Source of the DNA: CAZQQN01 sp964595485
GTDB taxonomy: Bacteria; Bacteroidota; Bacteroidia; CAILMK01; CAYYUA01
Assembly (NCBI GenBank): GCA_964595485.1
Contig: CAZQQN010000004.1
Location: 50,716-114,715 of the forward strand
Direction of reading: 5' to 3'
DNA: 64,000 nucleotides
Shown here: in pieces, positions 27,352 through 36,239 of the stretch
Layout of the letters: each line of letters starts with the position of its first letter
Numbering within the stretch: the first letter of the stretch is position 1
Made by a program: the position numbers and the translations under genes
The notes under the pieces: generated by a model
What the model was told of the DNA's origin: nothing
Seen by the model: only the letters and a program-made list of their open reading frames with translations
The model's database searches: none

Positions 27352-28250
27352 GCATTTAGCCACTTTTCTGTTAAATCCTGCTCTACTAGTTGCCCTAACC
27401 TTTTTACCTCATCTTCAAAATATTCCTTTAACCGGATTTTGGTATCTGAGCTCATTGGCGGTGTTTGCCGGTGTTTTTTGTTGAAATTGGCTAACCATAG
27501 ATACAATTTCCTTTGCAGCTTTATACGTAAAGCTGGTGGCAGCATTTCCAACGGGCCCTGAATAGCATTACTATTCCTGATGCTCTCCTTGTGAAGAAAA
27601 TCATTCAAAAATTTAAAACGGTAACCGCCTTTTGTGACATTTTGTTTAACCTGAAAAGAGAAGTCTTCCCTCACATTCAAAAATTTCAGAACATCCTGGA
27701 TAAAGCCATGAGGAGAGGCTTTGTAATCCTCAAAAATGCCAATGTAAAGCTGGTTCCTGTTGAAAAAATGAAGGTACCTTTGAATTTGATGGTAGTATAA
27801 ACTATGGCCCGTATAGTCCAGCTGCGCTTTTTGGAAGTAAGTCTGATACGCCTGCTTTCCCGCTATTTCTTCTTCTATAGCTTCTGAAAAAGTGCGGTTT
27901 TCCAATCCACGCTGAACAGCATAATTGTAGCCTGAATAAGCTCTATCGATAGGATTACGTACCATGAAAAGCAAATTTAAACCAGGATCGAAGTGGTATA
28001 GCCTTTCAGGAGCTTCTTGGAAGTATGCCAGGTTTACGTCTGCGGAAGCTATTATATGCTGATTTCGCCAACTATCAAACAATGCTTCATAGAAATCTGA
28101 ACCTTTGTTGTACCACGCATCCTTTGTAAAAAATGGTAGATCTTTCACCTGAAATGGGGCATAGATATCCGGGTGTTGACTAAGGATATCATATACAATG
28201 GTGGTTCCTGATTTTTGAGCACCGATTAAAAAGGTATTCGGTAATGCCAT
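27348..28250 (-). CDS. PAPS-dependent sulfotransferase
   Basis: This 300-residue cytoplasmic enzyme should transfer sulfate from PAPS to a hydroxyl or amine of a glycan or similar acceptor. The 5'-phosphosulfate loop FLIGAQKSGTT lies at 7-17 and the 3'-phosphate-binding element VRNPIDRAYSGY is near residue 95. Both are intact. The domain belongs to Sulfotransfer_1/heparan-sulfotransferase-like proteins. It is the last gene of a minus-strand run that contains a DegT aminotransferase, an oxidoreductase and a glycosyltransferase, so a surface polysaccharide is the likely acceptor. Sulfated glycans are common in marine organisms. Confidence 0.88.
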   Translation of the reverse strand: MALPNTFLIGAQKSGTTIVYDILSQHPDIYAPFQVKDLPFFTKDAWYNKGSDFYEALFDSWRNQHIIASADVNLAYFQEAPERLYHFDPGLNLLFMVRNPIDRAYSGYNYAVQRGLENRTFSEAIEEEIAGKQAYQTYFQKAQLDYTGHSLYYHQIQRYLHFFNRNQLYIGIFEDYKASPHGFIQDVLKFLNVREDFSFQVKQNVTKGGYRFKFLNDFLHKESIRNSNAIQGPLEMLPPALRIKLQRKLYLWLANFNKKHRQTPPMSSDTKIRLKEYFEDEVKRLGQLVEQDLTEKWLNA

Positions 28251-28301
28251 TACAGGGTTTCACGTTTAACTAATCACCTTACCAGCGCTAGAGTTAGCCG
28301 A

Positions 28302-29423
28302 TTAAGCTTTGAATGCATTGATCATATCAATTACCATTGCAACTTCCTGGTCGGTCAATTCCGGGAACATGGGTAAGGAAATGCAGTGGTCTGCCAGGTA
28401 TTCAGCTACGGGCAGATCACCTTGTTTGTACCCTAAATGTTCATAAACCTTCTGCAAATGACATGGTACCGGATAATGTAAGGCCGGAAAAATATTGTTT
28501 TCCTTGAGGTACTCCATTAACTTGTTCCTATCCGGAGCCATCGCTACAAACAAGTGGTAGATACTTGCCACATCATCGGGCTTTTGCTGAAGCTTGATGT
28601 CGGGGTTTGTAATTCCTTCCTGATACATTTTGGCAATTTCCTGCCTTCTTTGATTCCACTGATCCAGGTAGCGAAGCTTAACATTTAGCGAAGCACCTTC
28701 TATTCCTCCCATACGCATGTTGAAACCCAATTCATCGTAATGATAACGGGCACTACTACCATGATTCCGCAGCATGCGAAAATGAGCATCATAGCGCTCA
28801 TTATTGGTAGTGAGGGCACCACCTTCTCCAAAAGCACCCAGGTTTTTTCCCGGGTAAAAACTAAAGCAACCTATTTCACTCAGCGCTCCTACCCTTTTTC
28901 CCTTATAAGTAGCCCCTTGTGCTTGGGCTGCATCTTCTACCAAGTAGAGGTTATTGTTATCAGCAATTTTTTGTACGGCGTCTACATCAAAGGGTTGCCC
29001 GTAAAGGTGAGTACCAATGATCGCCTTGGTTTTATTGGTTATCTTCTCTTTAATTTTTTCCGGGTCAATGTTCCATGTGTCCGGATGAGAATCTACAAAG
29101 ACCGGGGTCGCATCCACATAAGAGGGGCCCCATGCTGTGGAAATAAAGCTGTAAGAGGGTACGATAACTTCATCGCCTGCTCCAATGCCTAAAGCCCTCA
29201 TAGATAAGTGCAAAGCAGAAGTGCCGCTATTAACGCCCGCTGCATAGTTTGCCTGGCAAAAGTCAGCAAAATTGTTTTCAAATTCCTTGACAAAAGGGCC
29301 ATCTGAGAAAGCTGTGTTATCAGCAACTTTTTCAATGGCTTCAAATACTTCTTGCTTAATGCCCTTGTACTGCCTTTGTAAATCAAGGCAAGGGATTTTA
29401 TGATCAATGGTTGCTTGCGTCAT
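28302..29423 (-). CDS. DegT/DnrJ/EryC1/StrS-family sugar aminotransferase
   Basis: This 373-residue PLP enzyme adds an amino group to a keto-sugar nucleotide. The catalytic lysine is K193 in FYPGKNLGAFGEGG, and the cofactor aspartate is D164 in VEDAAQAQG. SGTSALHLSMRALGI is the conserved N-terminal segment. Its length and motifs fit the WlbE/PglE-like group. It lies 24 bp downstream of a Gfo/Idh dehydrogenase gene; this pair is known from pathways that make amino sugars of O-antigens (for example the Wlb pathway). The exact sugar cannot be told from sequence alone. Confidence 0.93.
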   Translation of the reverse strand: MTQATIDHKIPCLDLQRQYKGIKQEVFEAIEKVADNTAFSDGPFVKEFENNFADFCQANYAAGVNSGTSALHLSMRALGIGAGDEVIVPSYSFISTAWGPSYVDATPVFVDSHPDTWNIDPEKIKEKITNKTKAIIGTHLYGQPFDVDAVQKIADNNNLYLVEDAAQAQGATYKGKRVGALSEIGCFSFYPGKNLGAFGEGGALTTNNERYDAHFRMLRNHGSSARYHYDELGFNMRMGGIEGASLNVKLRYLDQWNQRRQEIAKMYQEGITNPDIKLQQKPDDVASIYHLFVAMAPDRNKLMEYLKENNIFPALHYPVPCHLQKVYEHLGYKQGDLPVAEYLADHCISLPMFPELTDQEVAMVIDMINAFKA

Positions 29424-29446
29424 AATGTTATTTTTCTAATATGGTA

Positions 29447-30463
29447 CTACTTATCGAGAATAATCTCCTTACCATCATTTTTCAGTGATTCATCAGAAGC
29501 CTCCAGGATCTTGACCACATCAAGACCACTTTCCCAATTAGAAACAGGTTCTTTCCCGGTCTCGATGGCCTCAAGAAAATCTGAAGCTACACCTGCTAAA
29601 GCTTCCTTTTTCTCAACTTTAGGTATGTAAATATCACCTACCCGATAATCCACAAGGATATTTCTGCGATCCTCATCGGAATTCACTTGCACATTATAGC
29701 CAGTATCATAAACTTTTACCTTTTCCGTGGGCTCTACATCATCAAAGATCACCATTTTTTCGTCACCCCCTATTAAAATCCTACGTATTTTAACGGGCGA
29801 GGTCCACGAACAGTTGAAATGAGCAATCTTATTTTCATTGTACTTGATGGTGAGGTACGCAATATTTTCCATCCCTGTATTGGTATGAGCAATACCAGTC
29901 GCAATAATGCTGTAAGGCTTTACATCGGTCAAATGATATAGAATGGAAAGGTCATGAGGCGCTAAATCCCAAATAACGTTTATATCGGGCTGGAAAAGGC
30001 CAAGGTTGATCCTTGTAGAGTCAAAATACTGGACATTGCCAATCTCACCTTGATCCACAAGCTCTTTAATTTTATTAACAGCTCCTGTATAGAGGAAAGT
30101 ATGATCAACCATTAAAACTTTCCCCTGCTTTTGAGCCAATTCAATGAGTTCTTCTGCCTCTTGACTTGTGGTAGTCATGGGTTTTTCAATCATGACGTGC
30201 TTGCCCTTATTGAGGGCTTCTTTCCCCAACTCATAATGGAGAAAAACCGGAGTTGCCACGACTAAGCCATCTACCCCATTATCATTCATCAGGTCATCTT
30301 TGTTGGTAGAGGTGTGGATTGCGGGATAGGTTTTATTTACCAGATCCAGGCGTTCCTTGCGGGAATCAATGATCCACTTCACTTCGCAATCATCCAGGCT
30401 GTTGAAATTCCTGGTAAGGTTGGGGCCCCAGTAGCCATAGCCGATTATGCCGATCTTCATCAT
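29447..30463 (-). CDS. Gfo/Idh/MocA-family sugar-nucleotide dehydrogenase
   Basis: This 338-residue protein has an N-terminal Rossmann domain with the GIIGYGYWGPNL motif at 5-16 and the family EKPMTTT segment at about 94-100, which holds the catalytic lysine. The second domain contains WDLAPHDLSILYHL, with the conserved Asp/His pair. It probably oxidises a sugar-nucleotide carbon to a ketone, which the downstream aminotransferase then converts to an amine. The order dehydrogenase then aminotransferase matches WlbA/WlbE-type pairs. It lies 34 bp from the upstream glycosyltransferase. Confidence 0.9.
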   Translation of the reverse strand: MMKIGIIGYGYWGPNLTRNFNSLDDCEVKWIIDSRKERLDLVNKTYPAIHTSTNKDDLMNDNGVDGLVVATPVFLHYELGKEALNKGKHVMIEKPMTTTSQEAEELIELAQKQGKVLMVDHTFLYTGAVNKIKELVDQGEIGNVQYFDSTRINLGLFQPDINVIWDLAPHDLSILYHLTDVKPYSIIATGIAHTNTGMENIAYLTIKYNENKIAHFNCSWTSPVKIRRILIGGDEKMVIFDDVEPTEKVKVYDTGYNVQVNSDEDRRNILVDYRVGDIYIPKVEKKEALAGVASDFLEAIETGKEPVSNWESGLDVVKILEASDESLKNDGKEIILDK

Positions 30464-30496
30464 AGTCTAAAAATAGTATGGTTCAAAGGTTCAAAA

Positions 30497-31228
30497 TTAG
30501 GAATATTTCCTTTTATGCGTGAGTTTAAATAGCCAAACCGAAAATGTTAGCTTTAAAACATCACTTGCTGCTTGCAGGATCATCTTCCTGGATGATCCTT
30601 TGCTTTCCCCATATTCCCTGATATGGTAAATAGAGGGAATTTCCTTCACCTGGTAACCTAAATAAACCATCTTTGCGCAGATTTCGCTTTTGATTAAAGT
30701 ACTTTTTAAACGGAGGTTTAGGTTATCCAGTTCATTCCTCTTTAAAATTATAGTCCAATTAACGTCTTTCAGGTTCAATCCTACTAAGTACTCATTGAGT
30801 TTTTTGTGAACGAAAGAAAGCTGGTTTCTAAAAAAATTATAGGTTAGGTTTTCTTTTCGATAAAAAGATATGATAGTGCGAGGCGGAACCGGATTAACTT
30901 CTTGAAGTTCCCGTGGATCAAACTGTCCATCCCCGGGTATAGAAATCATATTTTCCATTCTTGCCTCAAAATAGCCTGTAGTAAGAACCTGGCCCAATCC
31001 CTCATTTTTTTCATGATTAAATATCCTCGCTTTAGGATTTTCTTCTGCTATTTTATAAAGAATGGATAGCGTTTTATCGGTACTTCCATCGTTAAAAAGC
31101 AGCAACTCGTAGTCATTAGCTATTTCTTCCAATACCTCAACGGTGTTGGAAACGGTTTTTTGGATATTCCCTTCTTCATTGTAGCAGGGGATTATGATGG
31201 ACCAGGTTTGTTTCTCTTTTTGTGTCAA
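30497..31228 (-). CDS. Family 2 glycosyltransferase
   Basis: This 243-residue enzyme has a GT-A fold with IIIPCYNEEGNI at 12-23, the DGSTDKT segment near 48, and PGDGQFDP near 95 in the place of the usual DxD. The pattern is that of dolichol-phosphate-mannose-synthase-like proteins, which move sugar to a polyprenyl carrier. It lacks the C-terminal membrane helices of full-length relatives, although a hydrophobic stretch (LKLTFSVWLFKL) lies near the end. It is likely part of the surface-glycan cluster. Confidence 0.85.
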   Translation of the reverse strand: MTQKEKQTWSIIIPCYNEEGNIQKTVSNTVEVLEEIANDYELLLFNDGSTDKTLSILYKIAEENPKARIFNHEKNEGLGQVLTTGYFEARMENMISIPGDGQFDPRELQEVNPVPPRTIISFYRKENLTYNFFRNQLSFVHKKLNEYLVGLNLKDVNWTIILKRNELDNLNLRLKSTLIKSEICAKMVYLGYQVKEIPSIYHIREYGESKGSSRKMILQAASDVLKLTFSVWLFKLTHKRKYS

Positions 31229-31237
31229 ATTCTGACT

Positions 31238-32053
31238 TTATTCTGGATTTAAAGCTGGAGCAAAAATTTCGTTGATGTTATCTAATTGGGAGGTAGTAAA
31301 AAAACTTTCCCATTGATTTTCTCCTTCAAAAGGTTTCCCAGCAATGTTATAATCTTTAGATAAATAAGGAGCAAAATCAAAATGTTTTAAGCCCCAATTA
31401 GCAGTAAACTGGTTGAGGTAATGATTAGGATCATTCAAAACCGATTGGAAATAAATCCAATTATTGGCTGGCAAATATTCCATTAGGTAATAGATCCTCA
31501 AAGCAATGCCAAGGGCCATAACTTCAATATCCGATAAATTTATTTTCGTCCATTTATTAAACGGTTGGAAAACCTTATTTCGCATAATTAAATCTTGAAC
31601 AAGGTTTTGGTGAAGATGTTGATACCATGTTTTGTGAAAGTCATTTCTTACAAGAGACCTCAAAATAGACCTGGGGTCACGCCATATGCCATAAAGGTTA
31701 ATTCCAGGGAAATTTTCCTGTAACCAATAAACTTTAAAGTGAAGTTTCGTATCCTTGATCAGGTTAATTTTATCGGCCTCAAATGTCAAAGAGGAACTAT
31801 GATTGAAAAACCATTTTGATTGAATGGAATCCTGTAAAAGGTAACCTTTTTCCAGTTGAGTGAACCAATTAAACCAAGGGGTAGCTTGATGATTACTTTC
31901 CCATATCTCCCATTGTTTATGGGTTAGCTCTGAGTTGTTAAAGGGCTGAAAAATCAGGTTTACCTCAGGATGCTTAGCCATTAATTTGCTTATCATGCTT
32001 GACCCTGAACGGTCAAATCCTATGAATAGCGTTGTTTGAGGCTTACCTTCCAT
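31238..32053 (-). CDS. Sulfotransferase-family protein
   Basis: This 271-residue protein carries a P-loop-like LFIGFDRSGSSMISKLMAKHP motif at residues 9-29, the 5'-PSB of sulfotransferases, with SGSS in place of the more common SGTT. The 3'-phosphate element may be WRDPRSILRSLVRNDF near residue 132. The remainder is not clearly assignable. It lies 9 bp downstream of the FemAB/GNAT-like gene and 9 bp upstream of the GT2 gene, so it is in the same transcript. Two sulfotransferases in one cluster point to a multiply sulfated product. The acceptor is unknown. Confidence 0.75.
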   Translation of the reverse strand: MEGKPQTTLFIGFDRSGSSMISKLMAKHPEVNLIFQPFNNSELTHKQWEIWESNHQATPWFNWFTQLEKGYLLQDSIQSKWFFNHSSSLTFEADKINLIKDTKLHFKVYWLQENFPGINLYGIWRDPRSILRSLVRNDFHKTWYQHLHQNLVQDLIMRNKVFQPFNKWTKINLSDIEVMALGIALRIYYLMEYLPANNWIYFQSVLNDPNHYLNQFTANWGLKHFDFAPYLSKDYNIAGKPFEGENQWESFFTTSQLDNINEIFAPALNPE

Positions 32054-32063
32054 TTTTTTAAGA

Positions 32064-33068
32064 TTAATGAATTGTTTTCAGCCAGTAGGTTCTCAAAATT
32101 CCGGTGCCTCCAAAATCTTCTTTGAAGCGGAACAAGCCCCAATTAATATAATTCCCCCCATCCTCTGTAGAAATGCCATAATTTAAAAAGGGGATGCCTT
32201 TTGTTTTAGCAAGTTTTAAAAGTCCTCCTAATGCAAAATTTAAAGGCCTTGCTTGTTGAAAATTGTAATCCTGGCAAGCATAAAAAATATGCCAGCCCTG
32301 CTTGTTAATTTCAAAAACTAAATAGCCACCAACAAGCTTTTCAGATTGATAAACCCCATAAATGAATACTTGGTCAGGAAAAAGGTCAAGTAAATGATGA
32401 AGTTCTTCCCGGGTGTGGGTGGGGGCTTGATTAAACCGGCTTTGGAGATTATCTGATAATATTTGGTAAAAGTTATTTATGGCTGTTTCCGTTGATAAAA
32501 CCTTACAGGATAAACCATCCTTAAAGCCTTTTTTTAATTCTTTTTTACTGGTCGCTGGAAATTGTTGAATAAATTCCTGTAGGGTTTCAGCGTCATTAAA
32601 ATGATTTAAGGGGTAGTAAGTGGCTAGCTCTTGTTCAAACTGCTGGTAATTATTTTGCTGTAAGCTGAAATCCAATTGATCTAAAAAGCAACTGTTGAAT
32701 ATCTTGGGAGCTAAGCGAAATTCTATTCTATCAACTTGGTTATTCTTACAATGAGAATCCAGGTTTTCCAGTATTTGATAAACTTTACGGAGAGGGATTT
32801 TTTGATTAAAAACAAACCCTCCATAAGATGCACCAGGGTGGGACTTCAGGACTTTGCACCCTTCTTTTTCAATAATGGCAGCGGGAAAAACTGCCAGCAA
32901 CTTATTTTTTTCATAAAAAAGCAATGAATGATCTTCAAAGCGATCGGGCGGGTGATAGCCTAAAAATTTTTGCCTATGGAAAATAGTCCCGTTTATAGCA
33001 TTATCAATGAACGCTTCCCACTCTTCGTAATAGCTTTCCGAGTAACGGACAATTTGAATTGACGCCAT
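32064..33068 (-). CDS. FemAB/GNAT-like acyltransferase
   Basis: This 334-residue protein has the paired acetyltransferase layout of FemAB-like enzymes (SYYEEWEAFIDNAINGTIFH at the N-terminus; KLVGGYLVFEINKQGWHIFYACQDYN in the second half). The final NYGISTEDGGNYINWGLFRFKEDFGG segment is typical of Bacteroidota members near glycan loci. It probably transfers an amino acid or acyl group to a sugar or cell-wall precursor. It lies 11 bp upstream of the second sulfotransferase gene and 58 bp after the large membrane fusion gene. Confidence 0.7.
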   Translation of the reverse strand: MASIQIVRYSESYYEEWEAFIDNAINGTIFHRQKFLGYHPPDRFEDHSLLFYEKNKLLAVFPAAIIEKEGCKVLKSHPGASYGGFVFNQKIPLRKVYQILENLDSHCKNNQVDRIEFRLAPKIFNSCFLDQLDFSLQQNNYQQFEQELATYYPLNHFNDAETLQEFIQQFPATSKKELKKGFKDGLSCKVLSTETAINNFYQILSDNLQSRFNQAPTHTREELHHLLDLFPDQVFIYGVYQSEKLVGGYLVFEINKQGWHIFYACQDYNFQQARPLNFALGGLLKLAKTKGIPFLNYGISTEDGGNYINWGLFRFKEDFGGTGILRTYWLKTIH

Positions 33069-33126
33069 CTCTTAATTTAGGTTAATAAGTGCTTTAATTT
33101 GAGCTGAAAGCAATATGATTATCACT

Positions 33127-35901
33127 TCATTGTTGCTGACGCATCATCTGCCTGGCCCTTTTTACCAAATCCTGGGCCCTTTGATATAGCCTGGGATTAA
33201 CTTGCCTTAGCGTGTTAAAATATTGCAATGCTTTTCTGGGTTCCCGTTTTTGATAATGAATTTGTCCCATTAGCATAATAGCCATGGCATCGGAACTGTT
33301 AATATTCAGGGCCTGCTGAAGTTTTTCCTGTGCTTTATTGATTTGCTTTGTTTGCAAGTAGCAGCGGCCCAAAGCGGATAAGACACTGGCATTTTGCGCA
33401 TCAGCTTCCAAGTACTTTTCAAAATCCGCTATAGCTTCTCTAAATTCTTGTTTTTCCAGGTGCTGAAAACCTTTGTAATCATGATGACTTGGCCGTTTTA
33501 TAAGGATTGATATGGGTTGCCCGTCCACTTTTTCTTCATGAACGGTACCTTTTGGAGGCCAGTAATTTTCCAGTATTGCCGGAGAAATGAAACGAGCTAT
33601 GAAAATCGCATAGTCCCATTCTTCCTTAGAGCGGTTTCTGTAAGAGGTGTATTGGCCATCAAAGGAATCTGAATAGCGTTTTAAAACCGGGCGAACGGAC
33701 TGAGTGAAGTTCGTTCGGAATTTGATCTTTTTATTCGGTTGTCCATTCTTTGTTACTTGCTTACCTAACCATTTAGCGTGATGCTTACCAGAATGCCCCC
33801 AGTAATCCATTTCATATTTGGCAAATGCTCTCTCTACACCACCAATAATTTGGTTAAAATAAACATATTGATGAGGGTGATTCCGTATCATGAAGATAAG
33901 GGGTAACGACATTAAAATTACCAACAGACCGGTTAAACTCCACCGACCATACTGACTGGTTAACTTACCGTACAAATGGTTAAAAGCAAGGCCACCCATT
34001 ACCATTATAGGCGGGTAAATGAACAAAACCTGTCTCATGCCATCGTAAAGGTTAGCACTAAGGTAAATGATATAGGCTATCGGGAATGCTGCGGCAAAAA
34101 ATACCACAAAGTAGTAAAATGCGTTTTTGAAACTTTTCGCTTTAGGAATGCCGACTAAAAAAAGGCCAAATCCTAAAAGTCCGAATATGGGGGTCGTTAT
34201 CCATAAGTATTTGAAAATATAATCCCAGGGTAAGCTGCGGGAATTGATCATTTGCCCCTCAAATAGGATACTGATGTTTACCGGGTAATCAGACATTGCG
34301 GATAGGGCTTTGAACGGGTTCGCTATAGGATTCAGCAATGCATAGGGCCAAAATAAAGTACCACCTAAATACCCTAATACCACCACCAATAAACCATATC
34401 GGAAGGCTCGCCTGATTAAATTAGAACGTTCTTCCATTGTTACACCTTCCCAATAAAATCGCTTAACTAACTCCAACAGGCCAAAGAGGCCAAAATAGCA
34501 GATTAGTAATAAGCCCCCCACTCTGATATTTATAGAGAAAGCTATGGCAACAATGAGCCAGGTCGTCACCCTTTTTGTCGGGTTTGGGAATTCTTTCAGG
34601 AATTTGATAAGAAAGTAAACCCCCATGATATAAGCCGCTGCAAATGGAATATCCTTTGGGTTGTTAAAAGTATGGCCAAATAGCCGGGGCGATAAAATCA
34701 GGAATAGCAAAACCAATAAACCCCCACGCCAACCGCCAAAATACCTGCCCAACAAACCGCCAAAAAGAAAGATCAGGAAGCCAAAAAGAGCATTCAAAAC
34801 GTGTCGGGTTTCGAAGCGGTAATTGTCTTCCGTAAAGTTATCAACGATATTAGCAGCACCCGATCCAAAAAATTCAAACAGGCCTCCATAGCGATATGTG
34901 CCTTTGAAAGTTGTAGCACTGGTATTTTGCCCAAGGCTTGTGTAAAATTTCACAACTTTTTGCCCGTAGTCATCCTGTATTTTTTCATCGCCTGTCGCCC
35001 CATAATCAAAGCTCATGAAAGGCATGGCCAGGAATAACCCGATTAATAAAAGAGAAAACGCTAAGCGGGGACCAACTTGAGGGTCCTTTAAATTTTCCGG
35101 CCGGTCTGCTAATCCTTTGTTAAAATAGGCTTTTAATGGCTGCTTGATCTGATGATTCCATTTGAAGGCCATTGCCCTCGAAAAGCCTTTTATTCCACTA
35201 ACTTTAAATTGAGATGCTGATTCACTATTATTGCCCTCATTGGTTCTGAAAGGCTTTAAAGGTATGCCCTCCATTTCAGCTTGGTGGAGCACTTCAGCTT
35301 GAAAAAGCGGGGAGCTACCCGGAATTTGCTGAAAAAGGTAATGCGCAAGCTTAGTTGGCAAAAGCATCACTGGGTTAACAGGGTCAGACACGCGGGTAGT
35401 TGTAAAACCTGTAAACCAATTAAAACCCTTCCCCGCCTTTTTTTCAAGCGCTTGCTTTTGATTTTTATCGGCTATTGGCCTTTCCCCTTTAAGAACGGTA
35501 TCATTCGGGAATCCTTTTTTGTACTGGTTTGCCCAGTCCTTTACCACTTGAGGCTTTATACCATTTTCCCCGGACCAAATAAGGAATGATTGCCCTTTGG
35601 CAAGTCCCACAGCCTTTTTAAGCCCCTGACCAATGTAACTTAGATCTGAAATGATTTCACAGGAATGATTGCCTGTTAAAGTATCGAAAATCTCTTGGCT
35701 ACTTAACCAAGTTTTTAAGTGAGCACCCGCTGTCAGATCAATGAATATTAAATCCACATTGCTTTTCCATTGGCTGCAAAAGTCCTGGATTATATTGAGC
35801 CAGTCTTCTACCTGGTCTTCAGTGCTGTTAAAGGGCAAGGCCAGTGTTAAAGTATCATGCACTTGCTGAGCAGAAGAGGATTTAGCTTGCTTAGCAGCCA
35901 T
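33127..35901 (-). CDS. GT2-like/GT-C membrane glycosyltransferase/TPR fusion
   Basis: This 924-residue protein appears to join three modules. Residues 12-220 resemble a degraded GT2 (polyprenol-phosphate sugar synthase) domain, with GLKKAVGLAKGQSFLIWSGENGIKP in the usual nucleotide/metal region but no clear DxD. Residues 265-700 hold ten or more transmembrane helices, with a large first loop and segments (for example RLFGHTFNNPKDIPFAAAY) like the ArnT/PMT GT-C enzymes that use lipid-linked sugars. Residues 810-920 are TPRs. It is the first gene of the minus-strand glycan cluster. The fusion suggests sugar delivery and protein or glycan recognition in one chain. Confidence 0.75.
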   Translation of the reverse strand: MAAKQAKSSSAQQVHDTLTLALPFNSTEDQVEDWLNIIQDFCSQWKSNVDLIFIDLTAGAHLKTWLSSQEIFDTLTGNHSCEIISDLSYIGQGLKKAVGLAKGQSFLIWSGENGIKPQVVKDWANQYKKGFPNDTVLKGERPIADKNQKQALEKKAGKGFNWFTGFTTTRVSDPVNPVMLLPTKLAHYLFQQIPGSSPLFQAEVLHQAEMEGIPLKPFRTNEGNNSESASQFKVSGIKGFSRAMAFKWNHQIKQPLKAYFNKGLADRPENLKDPQVGPRLAFSLLLIGLFLAMPFMSFDYGATGDEKIQDDYGQKVVKFYTSLGQNTSATTFKGTYRYGGLFEFFGSGAANIVDNFTEDNYRFETRHVLNALFGFLIFLFGGLLGRYFGGWRGGLLVLLFLILSPRLFGHTFNNPKDIPFAAAYIMGVYFLIKFLKEFPNPTKRVTTWLIVAIAFSINIRVGGLLLICYFGLFGLLELVKRFYWEGVTMEERSNLIRRAFRYGLLVVVLGYLGGTLFWPYALLNPIANPFKALSAMSDYPVNISILFEGQMINSRSLPWDYIFKYLWITTPIFGLLGFGLFLVGIPKAKSFKNAFYYFVVFFAAAFPIAYIIYLSANLYDGMRQVLFIYPPIMVMGGLAFNHLYGKLTSQYGRWSLTGLLVILMSLPLIFMIRNHPHQYVYFNQIIGGVERAFAKYEMDYWGHSGKHHAKWLGKQVTKNGQPNKKIKFRTNFTQSVRPVLKRYSDSFDGQYTSYRNRSKEEWDYAIFIARFISPAILENYWPPKGTVHEEKVDGQPISILIKRPSHHDYKGFQHLEKQEFREAIADFEKYLEADAQNASVLSALGRCYLQTKQINKAQEKLQQALNINSSDAMAIMLMGQIHYQKREPRKALQYFNTLRQVNPRLYQRAQDLVKRARQMMRQQQ

Positions 35902-36239
35902 AACTATAGCTTAGTAACATCCCTTTCATGAGATTAGAACTTACAAACATAATAAAATCCTAATCGCTCTCATTATTGTCCGGCATAGGGAATGCAAGCC
36001 ATTTTTCCAGTACCTATTCATAGAAAAAATATGCCAAGAATGTATGTGCAAGGATTTTTTAGTTTTGTGAACAACCTTCTGGCACACCTTTACTCCTGAA
36101 TGTTTATTTTTGCTGTTCATCCGGTGAAAGGAATGAATTGTTAATCATAAGCTTAACCAATTGCCATTTCCCGAATCATTCCTTTCGCTTAATAATTGAA
36201 CTACAAAACTCTATAGATTTGCAAAAAAACAAGCATTCT
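35902..36239. other. Divergent intergenic region, no gene seen
   Basis: About 340 bp lie between the minus-strand glycan cluster and the plus-strand DUF4301 gene. A candidate -7 box TAGATTTG lies at 36214-36221, 18 nt before the ATG at 36240. The best TTG upstream (36196-36198) is at a short spacing of 15 nt, so the promoter is only probable. No small gene is evident. Confidence 0.5.

Noticed and set aside
28740..29192. 150-residue plus-strand open frame within the aminotransferase gene
   Set aside because: It is a shadow of the conserved DegT frame on the other strand.
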